Shown here: positions 57,350 through 64,000 of the stretch, piece by piece
Position numbering within the stretch: position 1 is the first letter of the stretch
Layout: each line of letters opens with the position of its first letter
Assembly (NCBI GenBank): GCA_030651575.1
Contig: JAUSFB010000029.1
Coordinates: 1 to 64,000 of the forward strand
Source: Phaeospirillum sp.
Lineage (GTDB): Bacteria > Pseudomonadota > Alphaproteobacteria > Rhodospirillales > Magnetospirillaceae
DNA: 64,000 nucleotides
Direction: 5' to 3'
Made by a program: the position numbers and the translations under genes
The notes under the pieces: generated by a model
The model's input: only the letters and a program-made list of their open reading frames with translations
Databases searched by the model: none
Told to the model about the DNA's origin: nothing

Positions 57350-58657
57350 ATGACAGCGAGCAACGACAAAACAAGACACGATCCAAGGCTGCGTGCCGCG
57401 GCAGAGGCCAAATTGGCGGACGCCCCTGCGGTCGTGTCGAGTGGCCGTCCGGCCGAGGAATTGTTGCAGGAACTCCAGATTCATCAGATCGAACTGGAAA
57501 TGCAAAACGAGGCGTTGCGACAGACGCAGATCGCCCTGGAGGAATCTCGCGACCGCTATGTGGACCTCTATGAGTTCGCCCCGGTCGGCTATCTGACCCT
57601 TCGGCCCGACGGCCTGATCTCACGCATCAACCTTACCGGCGCCATGCTGCTGGGCCGAGAACGCAAGGCCCTGCTGAAGAAACGCTTCGGCTCCTTCGTC
57701 GTCGCCAAAGACCAGGATCGCTGGACCCGACGCTTCATGAGCGTGAGGGAGCGCGATGGGCACAGCACCTTGGAACTGACACTGCGGCGCGGCGACGGTA
57801 CGGAGTTTCAGGCCCGGCTGGACTGTGTCCGCCAGACCTCCGGCACCGAGTTGAAAACAATCCGCGTCACCCTGACCGACATCAGCGAAAGCAAGAAAGC
57901 CGAGGCCGAACTCATGGCTGTCAACCGGCAGCTCGATCAGCTGACCCGACACCTGACCACCGCCAATGCCGAGCTGGAACAGTTCGCCTATGCGCTATCC
58001 CACGACCTGCGCGAGCCGCTCCGGATGGTCGCCGCCTACATCGCCCTGATTAAAAAGAAAATAGGCTCGCCCCTGACCGACGAGCTTCGAACATTCATGG
58101 ATTTTGCCATTGATGGGGCAAAGCGCATGGACGCCATGATCATCGCCATGCTCGAATATTCCAGAACAGGTCACGACGAGGAGGCGCTGGAACCGCTGCC
58201 GCTGTCCGAGGTCGTGACCGACTGCCTGGGCAATTTCTCGGACGCGGTCGCCAGAACGGGCGCCAGGATCATCGTCGACAAACACTTGCCGATCATCCTC
58301 GGCAGCCGCATGGAACTAACCCGACTGTTCCAGAACTTGATCGGAAATTCTCTGAAGTATCAAGCGGAAGACCGCCCCCCCCACATCGGGGTCGGCTGGC
58401 GCGATGGTGGCGCCGACTGGGTGATCTGGGTCAAGGATAACGGCATCGGCATCGAGCCGGAAAGCTGTGACCGCGCCTTTCATGTTTTCAAGCGCCTGGG
58501 ACCGCACCAGCGAAGCGAGGGCGCCGGCATCGGCCTCGCCATCTGCAAAAAGATCATCGATCACCACAAGGGGCGCATCTGGATTGAATCGCATCCGGAT
58601 CAGGGGTGCAGCGTCATGATCGCCCTACCGAAATCCGCCGCCGCGCCGCCGGCGTGA
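57350..58657 (+). CDS. PAS-domain sensor histidine kinase
   Basis: A 435-aa soluble kinase. PAS sensor (about 70-185), a coiled coil, HisKA with the phosphorylated His in ALSHDLREPLR (about 215), and HATPase_c with the N box LFQNLIGNSLKY (about 325), VKDNGIGIEPE and GAGIGLAICKKI. This is the bacteriophytochrome/HWE-unrelated EnvZ-like type with FQNL. No transmembrane helix, so it senses a cytoplasmic signal. ATG at 57350 is used (GGAAAG upstream); 57335 is possible. It follows the CheB-CheR-PAS gene, and may work with it. Confidence 0.88.
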   Translation: MTASNDKTRHDPRLRAAAEAKLADAPAVVSSGRPAEELLQELQIHQIELEMQNEALRQTQIALEESRDRYVDLYEFAPVGYLTLRPDGLISRINLTGAMLLGRERKALLKKRFGSFVVAKDQDRWTRRFMSVRERDGHSTLELTLRRGDGTEFQARLDCVRQTSGTELKTIRVTLTDISESKKAEAELMAVNRQLDQLTRHLTTANAELEQFAYALSHDLREPLRMVAAYIALIKKKIGSPLTDELRTFMDFAIDGAKRMDAMIIAMLEYSRTGHDEEALEPLPLSEVVTDCLGNFSDAVARTGARIIVDKHLPIILGSRMELTRLFQNLIGNSLKYQAEDRPPHIGVGWRDGGADWVIWVKDNGIGIEPESCDRAFHVFKRLGPHQRSEGAGIGLAICKKIIDHHKGRIWIESHPDQGCSVMIALPKSAAAPPA

Positions 58658-58722
58658 CGGCCAAGGAGCCCTCCCTTTAAGCATGCGCATGTAGACGCTG
58701 CCCCCCCATTCGATTAACAATG

Positions 58723-58736
58723 ATGACAATTATCAA
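58723..58736 (+). promoter_or_regulatory. FNR/FixK-like box upstream of nifA
   Basis: ATGAC-AATT-ATCAA matches TTGAC-N4-ATCAA at nine of ten positions. It lies about 47 bp before the preferred nifA ATG at 58783. The box would fit oxygen-regulated nifA transcription, as in other alphaproteobacteria, and argues that ATGs at 58720 and 58723 are not used. Functional only by inference. Confidence 0.4.
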
Positions 58737-58782
58737 AACATGGGGGACCTTGACTGTACGGAGGTCGTTCCGTCGTTCAAGC

Positions 58783-60444
58783 ATGGCAGTGGCGGAAAAA
58801 ATGCGGACAAGTCCCCAGAAAACCAATGAAAGCGCCTTACCGCTGATCGGGGTTTATGAAATCAGCAAGGTCCTGGGCGCGACGCTCGACCTCGACAAAG
58901 CCCTGCACGAGGTACTGAACATCCTGTCCGCCTATCTCGACATGCGCCATGGCGCGGTGGTGCTGAACGACGAATCTGGCAAACCCGCCCTGGCGGCCGT
59001 CACCGGCATGTCACTGCGGATGGCCCAGTCGGGCGGTATCAAATATCCCTTCACCGCCGCCGAGAAGGTGATCGCCACCGGCATTCCCATGGTCACGGCC
59101 AACGCCGTGGACGAGCCGCTGCTGGCCGACTATGTCACCGCAAACGCGGCGCTGGAGGGCGAGGACGTCTCGTTCTTCTGCGTGCCCATCAAGACCACGG
59201 AAAAGGCCTTCGGGGCCTTATCGGTGGAACGGGTGTGGGATGGCACTCCCCACCATGCCTTCGAGCACGACCTACGCTTCCTGACCATGGTCGCCACCCT
59301 GATCGGCCAAACCGTCAACCTTCACCGCAAGATCGTGGCCGACCGCGAGACCCTGATCGCCGACACCTCCCGGCTGCAAAAACAAATGGCCGATATCGGC
59401 CCCACCCTGCCTATTCGCGGGCTGGAGGACGTGGTCGGCAATTCCGAAGCCATGACCCGCGTCTTCGCCCAGGTCCAACAGGCAGCCCCCACCAAGGCCG
59501 CCATCCTGCTGCGCGGCGAAAGCGGCACCGGCAAGGAACTGGTGGCCCGCGCCGTCCATATCCTGTCCAAGCGGGCACAAAAGCCCTTCATCAAGGTCAA
59601 TTGCGCCGCCCTGTCGGAAAGCGTGCTGGAATCCGAACTGTTCGGCCATGAAAAGGGCTCCTTCACCGGCGCCGTCGCCGAACGTAAGGGCCGCTTCGAG
59701 TTGGCCCATACAGGCACCTTGTTCCTGGACGAAATCGGCGAGATATCCTCCAACTTCCAGGCCAAGCTGCTGCGGGTGTTGCAGGAAGGCGAGTTCGAAC
59801 GGGTCGGCGGCAATAAAACGGTGAAGGTGGATGTGCGGCTGGTGGCCGCCACCAACCGGGACCTGGAAGCGGCGGTGAACGAGGGCAGCTTCCGTGCCGA
59901 CCTTTATTACCGCCTCAACGTCGTCCCCATCTTCCTGCCGCCCTTGCGCGAACGCTCCGGCGACATCCCGTTGCTGGCCATGTACTTCTTGAAGCAATTC
60001 AACGAAGAGAACGGTCGCAGCCTCGTCTTCTCCCACAACGCGCTGAACGCGCTTCAGTGCTGCTACTTCCCCGGCAACGTCCGCGAGCTGGAAAACTGCG
60101 TCCACCGCACCGCCACCATGACCCGAGGCCAGGTGATCGACGAAATGGACCTGTCGTGCCGGCAAGACACCTGCCTGTCCTCCACCCTATGGAACAAGCC
60201 GGGACAGGCGCCGCCGCCGCGCAGCACCCCCGTGCCTGTTCCAACCGGCCCCATTGCCCCGCCGCCGCCCGCGCCGCCCATCGCCCAGGACGAAGCCGAG
60301 GATGCGTCGGAGCGCGACCGTCTGGTCCAGGCCATGGAAAAATGCGGCTGGGTCCAGGCCAAGGCCGCCCGCCTGCTGGGCCTGACCCCGCGCCAGATCG
60401 GCTATGCCCTGAAGAAACACAACATCGAACTCCGCCAGTTGTAG
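58783..60444 (+). CDS. nifA: nif-specific transcriptional activator NifA
   Basis: About 553 aa: GAF domain (about 20-190), AAA+ domain with Walker A GESGTGKELV (about 245), the sigma-54-contact loop GSFTGA (about 292), Walker B TGTLFLDEIGE, and a C-terminal Fis-type HTH (LLGLTPRQIGYALKK). The alphaproteobacterial redox motif C-X11-C-X19-C-X4-C is exact (from the CYFPGN cysteine to RQDTC). A proline-rich linker precedes the HTH. Start ATG at 58783 or 58801. It activates the nifB promoter just downstream. Confidence 0.93.
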   Translation: MAVAEKMRTSPQKTNESALPLIGVYEISKVLGATLDLDKALHEVLNILSAYLDMRHGAVVLNDESGKPALAAVTGMSLRMAQSGGIKYPFTAAEKVIATGIPMVTANAVDEPLLADYVTANAALEGEDVSFFCVPIKTTEKAFGALSVERVWDGTPHHAFEHDLRFLTMVATLIGQTVNLHRKIVADRETLIADTSRLQKQMADIGPTLPIRGLEDVVGNSEAMTRVFAQVQQAAPTKAAILLRGESGTGKELVARAVHILSKRAQKPFIKVNCAALSESVLESELFGHEKGSFTGAVAERKGRFELAHTGTLFLDEIGEISSNFQAKLLRVLQEGEFERVGGNKTVKVDVRLVAATNRDLEAAVNEGSFRADLYYRLNVVPIFLPPLRERSGDIPLLAMYFLKQFNEENGRSLVFSHNALNALQCCYFPGNVRELENCVHRTATMTRGQVIDEMDLSCRQDTCLSSTLWNKPGQAPPPRSTPVPVPTGPIAPPPPAPPIAQDEAEDASERDRLVQAMEKCGWVQAKAARLLGLTPRQIGYALKKHNIELRQL

Positions 60445-60454
60445 GCTCCGCGAC

Positions 60455-60480
60455 GGGACTGTCGCATGTGCGACAGTCCC
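60455..60480 (+). promoter_or_regulatory. NifA upstream activator sequence within a palindrome
   Basis: TGT-N10-ACA (60460-60475) is an exact NifA-binding site, 106 bp upstream of the -24 element of the nifB promoter. It is embedded in a perfect 12-bp stem GGGACTGTCGCA with a 2-nt loop (60455-60480), right after the nifA stop. The same sequence may thus also help end nifA transcription. Confidence 0.8.
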
Positions 60481-60564
60481 GATTTCGGCGTCTTTCCTCG
60501 GCCAGCGCCCGGCCCCACGCCCCTCGGCCCATCGCCATGGCCCAGTTTCTTGCACCGTAGCATC

Positions 60565-60580
60565 TGGCATCATCATTGCA
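60565..60580 (+). promoter_or_regulatory. sigma-54 promoter of nifB
   Basis: TGGCAT-N5-TTGCA gives GG (60566-60567) and GC (60578-60579) exactly ten bases apart, the -24/-12 arrangement. Transcription would start near 60591, about 27 bp before the nifB GTG. Together with the UAS upstream this is a standard NifA-dependent promoter. Confidence 0.88.
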
Positions 60581-60617
60581 ATGCCGTCCCTGTCATCCCT
60601 TGACGAGGAGGCTGCCG

Positions 60618-62072
60618 GTGTCCAACAACATCGTTTCCCTGACCAGCATCACGCGGCCCCAACCGGCCGGGACCGGAGGCGGTTGCGCCTCCAAGGCCTG
60701 CGGCTCGTCCGAAGGACCAGGCGACATGCCCGCCCATATCTGGGACAAGGTCAAGGACCACCCCTGCTATAGTGAGGAAGCCCACCACTACTTCGCCCGC
60801 ATGCATGTGGCGGTGGCTCCGGCCTGCAACATCCAGTGCAATTACTGCAACCGCAAATACGACTGCGCCAACGAGTCGCGGCCCGGCGTCACCAGTGAAA
60901 AGCTGACCCCGGAGCAGGCGGCGCGCAAGGTGCTGGCGGTGGCGGCCAAGGTGCCGCAGCTGTCGGTGCTGGGCATCGCCGGTCCCGGTGATTCCATGTA
61001 TGACTGGCGCAAGACCTTCGAGACCTTCCGCGCCGTCGAAAAGTCGCTGCCCGATCTCAAGTTCTGCGTCTCGACCAACGGTCTGGCGCTGCCCGACCAT
61101 ATCGACGCCCTGGCCGACCACAATATCGACCACGTCACCATCACCATCAACATGATCGATCCCAAGATCGGCGCGCTGATCTATCCGTGGATCTATTTCA
61201 ACGGCAGACGCCACACCGGCATCGAGGCGGCGACCATCTTGCACGAGCGCCAGATGGAAGGACTGGAGCGCCTGACCGCCAAGGGCATCCTGGTCAAGGT
61301 CAACTCGGTGATGATCCCCGGCATCAACGACCAGCATCTGCTGGAGGTCAACACGGCGATCAAGGCGCGCGGAGCCTTCCTGCACAACGTCATGCCGCTG
61401 ATCTCGGACGCGGCCCACGGCACCCATTTCGGCCTCACCGGCCAGCGCGGCCCCAAGGCGTCCGAGTTAAAGGACCTTCAGGACAAGCTGGCCGGCGGCG
61501 CCAACCTGATGCGCCACTGCCGCCAGTGCCGGGCCGACGCCATTGGCATGCTGGGCGAGGATCTGTCCCAGGACTTCACCCTGGACAAGCTCCCCGAGGC
61601 TCCCGCCTACGACCCCGAGCCCCGGCGGCTCTACCGCGAAGTGGTCGAGCGCGAACGGGCCGACCGCACCAAGGCGGTGGCCATCGCCTCGGCCGAACTG
61701 GCCCTGACCGAGGCTCCATCCAGGCTGGTGGCGGTCTGCACCAAGGGCGGCGGTCGCATCAACCAGCATTTCGGCCACGCCAAGGAGTTTCAGGTCTTCG
61801 AGGTGGACGCCCAGGGCGTGCGCTTCTCCGGGCACCGCAAGGCCGATAACTACTGCGTCGGCGGCTATGGCGACGACGAGAAGATGGACGGCGTCCTGGC
61901 GGCGCTGGAGGGCATCGACACCGTCTTCGTCGCCAAGATCGGCCGCTGCCCCAAGGACGACCTGAAAAAGGCCGGAATCGAAGCGATCGACCTCTACCCC
62001 TTTGACTATATCGAGACCGCGGTGGCGGCCTGGTACGCCGAACGCTTTGGCGTCCAAGCCGAAACCGCCTGA
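60618..62072 (+). CDS. nifB: NifB, nitrogenase cofactor precursor synthase
   Basis: This 484-aa radical SAM enzyme makes the NifB-co [8Fe-9S-C] core of FeMo-co. The radical SAM motif is CNIQCNYC (Cys70, Cys74, Cys77), with further conserved cysteines at CASKAC and HPC near the N-terminus and HCRQCRADAIG in the middle. A C-terminal NifX-like domain (about 370-480; GRINQHFGHAKEFQVFEV) follows. Start GTG at 60618 has GAGGAGG 7 nt upstream, preferred over an ATG further up. First gene of a nifB-fdxN-nifZ-nifT-SIR2 unit. Confidence 0.95.
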   Translation: MSNNIVSLTSITRPQPAGTGGGCASKACGSSEGPGDMPAHIWDKVKDHPCYSEEAHHYFARMHVAVAPACNIQCNYCNRKYDCANESRPGVTSEKLTPEQAARKVLAVAAKVPQLSVLGIAGPGDSMYDWRKTFETFRAVEKSLPDLKFCVSTNGLALPDHIDALADHNIDHVTITINMIDPKIGALIYPWIYFNGRRHTGIEAATILHERQMEGLERLTAKGILVKVNSVMIPGINDQHLLEVNTAIKARGAFLHNVMPLISDAAHGTHFGLTGQRGPKASELKDLQDKLAGGANLMRHCRQCRADAIGMLGEDLSQDFTLDKLPEAPAYDPEPRRLYREVVERERADRTKAVAIASAELALTEAPSRLVAVCTKGGGRINQHFGHAKEFQVFEVDAQGVRFSGHRKADNYCVGGYGDDEKMDGVLAALEGIDTVFVAKIGRCPKDDLKKAGIEAIDLYPFDYIETAVAAWYAERFGVQAETA

Positions 62073-62093
62073 CCCAAAAAAGGAGATATCACC

Positions 62094-62282
62094 ATGGCTC
62101 TCAAGATCGTTGCCGAAGAATGCACCTCGTGCGGCGCCTGCGAATTCGAATGCCCCAACGCCGCCATCAGCATCAAGAACGACGTCTACGCCATCAAGGC
62201 TTCGGGCTGCACCGAATGCGATGGCGACGCGCCCAAATGCCAGGCGGTCTGTCCGGTCGAAGGCTGCATCATCCAGGGATAA
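62094..62282 (+). CDS. fdxN: 2[4Fe-4S] ferredoxin of the nif operon
   Basis: A 62-aa ferredoxin with [12 protein letters not shown] and CTEC...CQAVCP, the second motif with a long insert between Cys2 and Cys3. It probably gives electrons to NifB or nitrogenase; FdxN-type proteins next to nifB are common in alphaproteobacteria. Same cluster layout as the 79-aa ferredoxin of the bcr operon. AAGGAG precedes the ATG. Confidence 0.9.
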   Translation: MALKIVAEECTSCGACEFECPNAAISIKNDVYAIKASGCTECDGDAPKCQAVCPVEGCIIQG

Positions 62283-62339
62283 GGCGAAAACATCCCGACG
62301 CGCGGCCCATGCCGAGTAGCCCAGGGGCCGGATCGCCCC

Positions 62340-62462
62340 GCCCGGCGATTGAGGGACAGAAATACCGACGCGCCACCCGGCGCGGAGTTGTGGCCAAAGG
62401 CCGGCGCGGCTCATGCCGCGAGAGCCAAGCGAACGGAGTTCGCGCCCGGCGATTGAGGGACA
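62340..62462. repeat. Dispersed repeat, copy 3 (inverted, diverged) with a 19-bp direct repeat
   Basis: Read on the minus strand, 62421-62466 matches the core of copies 1 and 2, including GCGAAC-TCC-GTTCGC and CGCCGGGCGCG. In addition, GCCCGGCGATTGAGGGACA occurs twice, at 62340-62358 and 62444-62462, 104 bp apart. The second GAGGGA lies 9 nt before the nifZ ATG and serves as its ribosome-binding site. The element fills the 186 bp between fdxN and nifZ. Confidence 0.75.
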
Positions 62463-62468
62463 AAAAAT

Positions 62469-62729
62469 ATGACCGAGGAGCACTTCGAACTGTGGGACCG
62501 TCCCGCCTTTGAACGAGGCACCGAGGTGATCTCGCAAAAGGACGTCCGCAACGACGGCACCTATCCCGGCGCGAAGATGGGGGAGGTTCTGATTCGCAAG
62601 GGCGAGGTCGGCTATGTCCACTCGGTCGGCACCTATCTCAACCGCTTTTATATCTACGGTGTCGAATTCATCGACAGCGGCCGGCTGGTGGGAATGCGAG
62701 CCCACGAACTCGAAGGAACGGCGTCATGA
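62469..62729 (+). CDS. nifZ: NifZ, nitrogenase maturation protein
   Basis: An 86-aa NifZ with the family core FERGTEVISQKDVRNDGTYPG, IRKGEVGYVHSVGTYL and FYIYGVEF. NifZ helps assemble the P-cluster in the MoFe protein. ATGA overlap with nifT shows tight coupling. Its ribosome-binding site sits in the repeat described above. Confidence 0.93.
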   Translation: MTEEHFELWDRPAFERGTEVISQKDVRNDGTYPGAKMGEVLIRKGEVGYVHSVGTYLNRFYIYGVEFIDSGRLVGMRAHELEGTAS

Positions 62730-62944
62730 AAGTCATGCTGCGCAAGCTTGGGCAAACCTACGAAATCTATGTCCCCAAGAAGGACTTGGAGGAAAAGGTG
62801 ATCGAGATGGAAAAGGACACCCCCTGGGGCGGCTGGATCAGGCTGGCCAATGGCTGGACCTTCGCCATGCCCGACATGCCGGCGGACACCAAGCTGCCGA
62901 TCACGGTGGAAGCCCGCAAGATCAGCGGCGGAGAGGAGGACTAG
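62726..62944 (+). CDS. nifT: NifT/FixU protein
   Basis: A 72-aa NifT/FixU with MKVMLRKLGQTYEIYVPKKD and GWIRLANGWTFAMPD typical of the family. Function is not settled; it accompanies nifZ or nifHDK in many diazotrophs. Confidence 0.92.
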   Translation: MKVMLRKLGQTYEIYVPKKDLEEKVIEMEKDTPWGGWIRLANGWTFAMPDMPADTKLPITVEARKISGGEED

Positions 62945-62946
62945 CC

Positions 62947-63786
62947 ATGCTCGACTCCCCCGCAACCCTGCTGGCCGGACTCGGTGGTGAAATCGCCGCC
63001 GGTACCCTGATCCCGTTCCTCGGGCCGGACGTCCTGACCATGGACGGTCCGTCGACCGTGCCGACCGGCGCCCGCGATCTGGCCCTGCTGCTGGCCTCCA
63101 AGGTTGGAGTACCCGGCCGGATCAAACAGAACCTCTGGCACGCCGCCCAGTATATCGAGACTCACAAGCACCGCGTCACCGTCGACAAGATGATGGCCGA
63201 CATCTTCAAGGTCGCGCCCGAACCCACCGCCCTGCATCTGTGGCTGGCCGGGTTGGAGCGGCTGCCCCTGGTGGTCGACACCTGGTATGACGGCACCATG
63301 CGCGCCGCCTTCACCGCCCGTGGCCGCACCGATTGGGGTATCGTCCAGGGCGTCTCCAAGGCGAGGCGGCTGGATGGCGGGGTATGGACGCGGGCGGTCG
63401 ATCCCCAGGGCGTTCCCACGGAGGAGCCCGAGACCTGGACCACCATTCTTTACAAACCCCATGGCGCGGCCCAACCCACCGGAGACGTGCTGGTCTCCGA
63501 CGCCGATTATGTGGAGGTGCTGACCGATATCGACATCCAGACCCCCATTCCGGAAACGGTCAAATCCCGCCGGGCCAGCCGTGGGTTCGTGTTCCTGGGC
63601 TGTCGCTTTTACGACCAGATCCTGCGCACCTTCGCCCGCCAGATCTGCAAACGCTCGGGCGGGCCGCGCTATGCCGTGGTCCCCGACGAACTGACCCGCA
63701 ACGAAATCAGGTTCCTGGAGATCGAGGGTATTCAGCCCCTGACCATGCCGCTGGCCAAAGCCGTGGCGATCATGAGCGGTGGGTAA
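62947..63786 (+). CDS. SIR2-like protein of the nif operon
   Basis: About 279 aa with a SIR2-like fold by pattern: LIPFLGPDVL replaces the usual GAG-x-S loop, VDTWYDGT and PHGA-type segments follow (YKPHGAAQPTGD), and FLGCRFYDQILR near residue 220 resembles the end of SIR2_2 proteins. No zinc cysteines of true sirtuins are present. It starts two bases past nifT, so it belongs to the operon. Similar genes are found beside nif in other diazotrophs, and their role is unknown. Confidence 0.65.
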   Translation: MLDSPATLLAGLGGEIAAGTLIPFLGPDVLTMDGPSTVPTGARDLALLLASKVGVPGRIKQNLWHAAQYIETHKHRVTVDKMMADIFKVAPEPTALHLWLAGLERLPLVVDTWYDGTMRAAFTARGRTDWGIVQGVSKARRLDGGVWTRAVDPQGVPTEEPETWTTILYKPHGAAQPTGDVLVSDADYVEVLTDIDIQTPIPETVKSRRASRGFVFLGCRFYDQILRTFARQICKRSGGPRYAVVPDELTRNEIRFLEIEGIQPLTMPLAKAVAIMSGG

Positions 63787-63810
63787 TCGCGACGGCCTTA
63801 ACGCCCAGCC

Positions 63811-64000
63811 TCAGAATCGGCCAGAGATCCGGACGCAGCCCTTGCCGCCCCGCTTGGCCTCGTACATGGCCCGGTCGGCGGCGCGGATGATGCTTTCGAT
63901 GTCGGAGGCGTGGCCGTCGAACACCGCGATCCCGATGCTGACCCCAACCTGGGCGGTGAAGTCGCCGTCGATGATGGGGTCCGAAAGGCGCGAGATGATC
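63811..64000 (-). CDS. GGDEF-domain protein, C-terminal fragment
   Basis: The last 62 codons of a minus-strand gene that continues beyond the window. The peptide includes VGVSIGIAVFDG and RAADRAMYEAKRGGKG, the C-terminal signature of GGDEF diguanylate cyclases. The catalytic loop itself is outside the window. It converges with the SIR2-like gene at a 24-bp gap. Confidence 0.88.
   Translation of the reverse strand, partial: IISRLSDPIIDGDFTAQVGVSIGIAVFDGHASDIESIIRAADRAMYEAKRGGKGCVRISGRF

Overview
The window looks like chromosomal DNA of a GC-rich alphaproteobacterium of the Rhodospirillales, most like Magnetospirillum or a close relative. Three things suggest this. It carries a complete Thauera-type ATP-dependent benzoyl-CoA reductase cluster of the kind described in Thauera and Magnetospirillum. 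It carries a nif block (nifA, nifB, ferredoxin, nifZ, nifT) with an alphaproteobacterial NifA that has the C-X11-C-X19-C-X4-C motif. Housekeeping neighbourhoods (rpsF-rpsR-DUF2232-rplI-dnaB-alr, fabD-fabG-acpP-fabF-mltG, purQL-bolA-grxD) are also of alphaproteobacterial type. No rRNA, tRNA, CRISPR array, insertion sequence, prophage or magnetosome gene was found.

Region 1 (1-13.5 kb) is anaerobic aromatic catabolism. On the minus strand are the start of etfB, glutaryl-CoA dehydrogenase, a RidA-like protein, and korA-korB with a ferritin-like gene coupled to korB. Divergent from them is a plus-strand operon had-oah-dch-bcrC-bcrB-bcrA-bcrD-fdx, closed by a strong terminator. KorAB should reduce the ferredoxin with 2-oxoglutarate, BcrCBAD should use it plus ATP to dearomatise benzoyl-CoA, Dch/Had/Oah should carry out modified beta-oxidation and ring cleavage, and GcdH with ETF should handle the glutaryl-CoA formed downstream.

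Region 2 (13.5-36.8 kb) is mostly housekeeping: a methyltransferase, a DUF218 protein, a CoA-transferase, an RlpA-like protein, citramalate synthase, TrmJ, ribosomal protein S4, a Cys-rich small protein, Grx4-BolA, PurL-PurQ, a phosphatase-like protein, RsmJ, glucokinase and glycogen synthesis (glgA/glgC), MltG, the fatty-acid synthesis genes, and S6-S18-DUF2232-L9.

Region 3 (36.9-51.9 kb) holds dnaB, alr, mlaEF, radA, cvpA, purF and an SDR. These are followed by an uncharacterised neighbourhood: a 438-aa protein of unknown family next to a ParA ATPase with a C-terminal membrane segment, a LysE-type exporter, and a second convergent ParA with its own C-terminal membrane segment. An LdtR-like MarR regulator, a DUF2786 protein and a DEDDh exonuclease follow.

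Region 4 (52-64 kb) starts with signalling genes: a response regulator, a FlaF-like protein that seems to lack a standard start codon, a CheB-CheR-PAS fusion without a kinase, and a PAS histidine kinase. Then come nifA, a textbook NifA-dependent sigma-54 promoter, nifB, ferredoxin, nifZ, nifT and a SIR2-like gene, and finally the 3' end of a GGDEF gene.

The most unusual non-coding signal is a dispersed intergenic element of about 150 bp built of several perfect hairpins. It has two near-identical copies (near 1.9 kb and 51.1 kb) and a diverged inverted copy inside the nif operon, where it appears to supply the nifZ ribosome-binding site.
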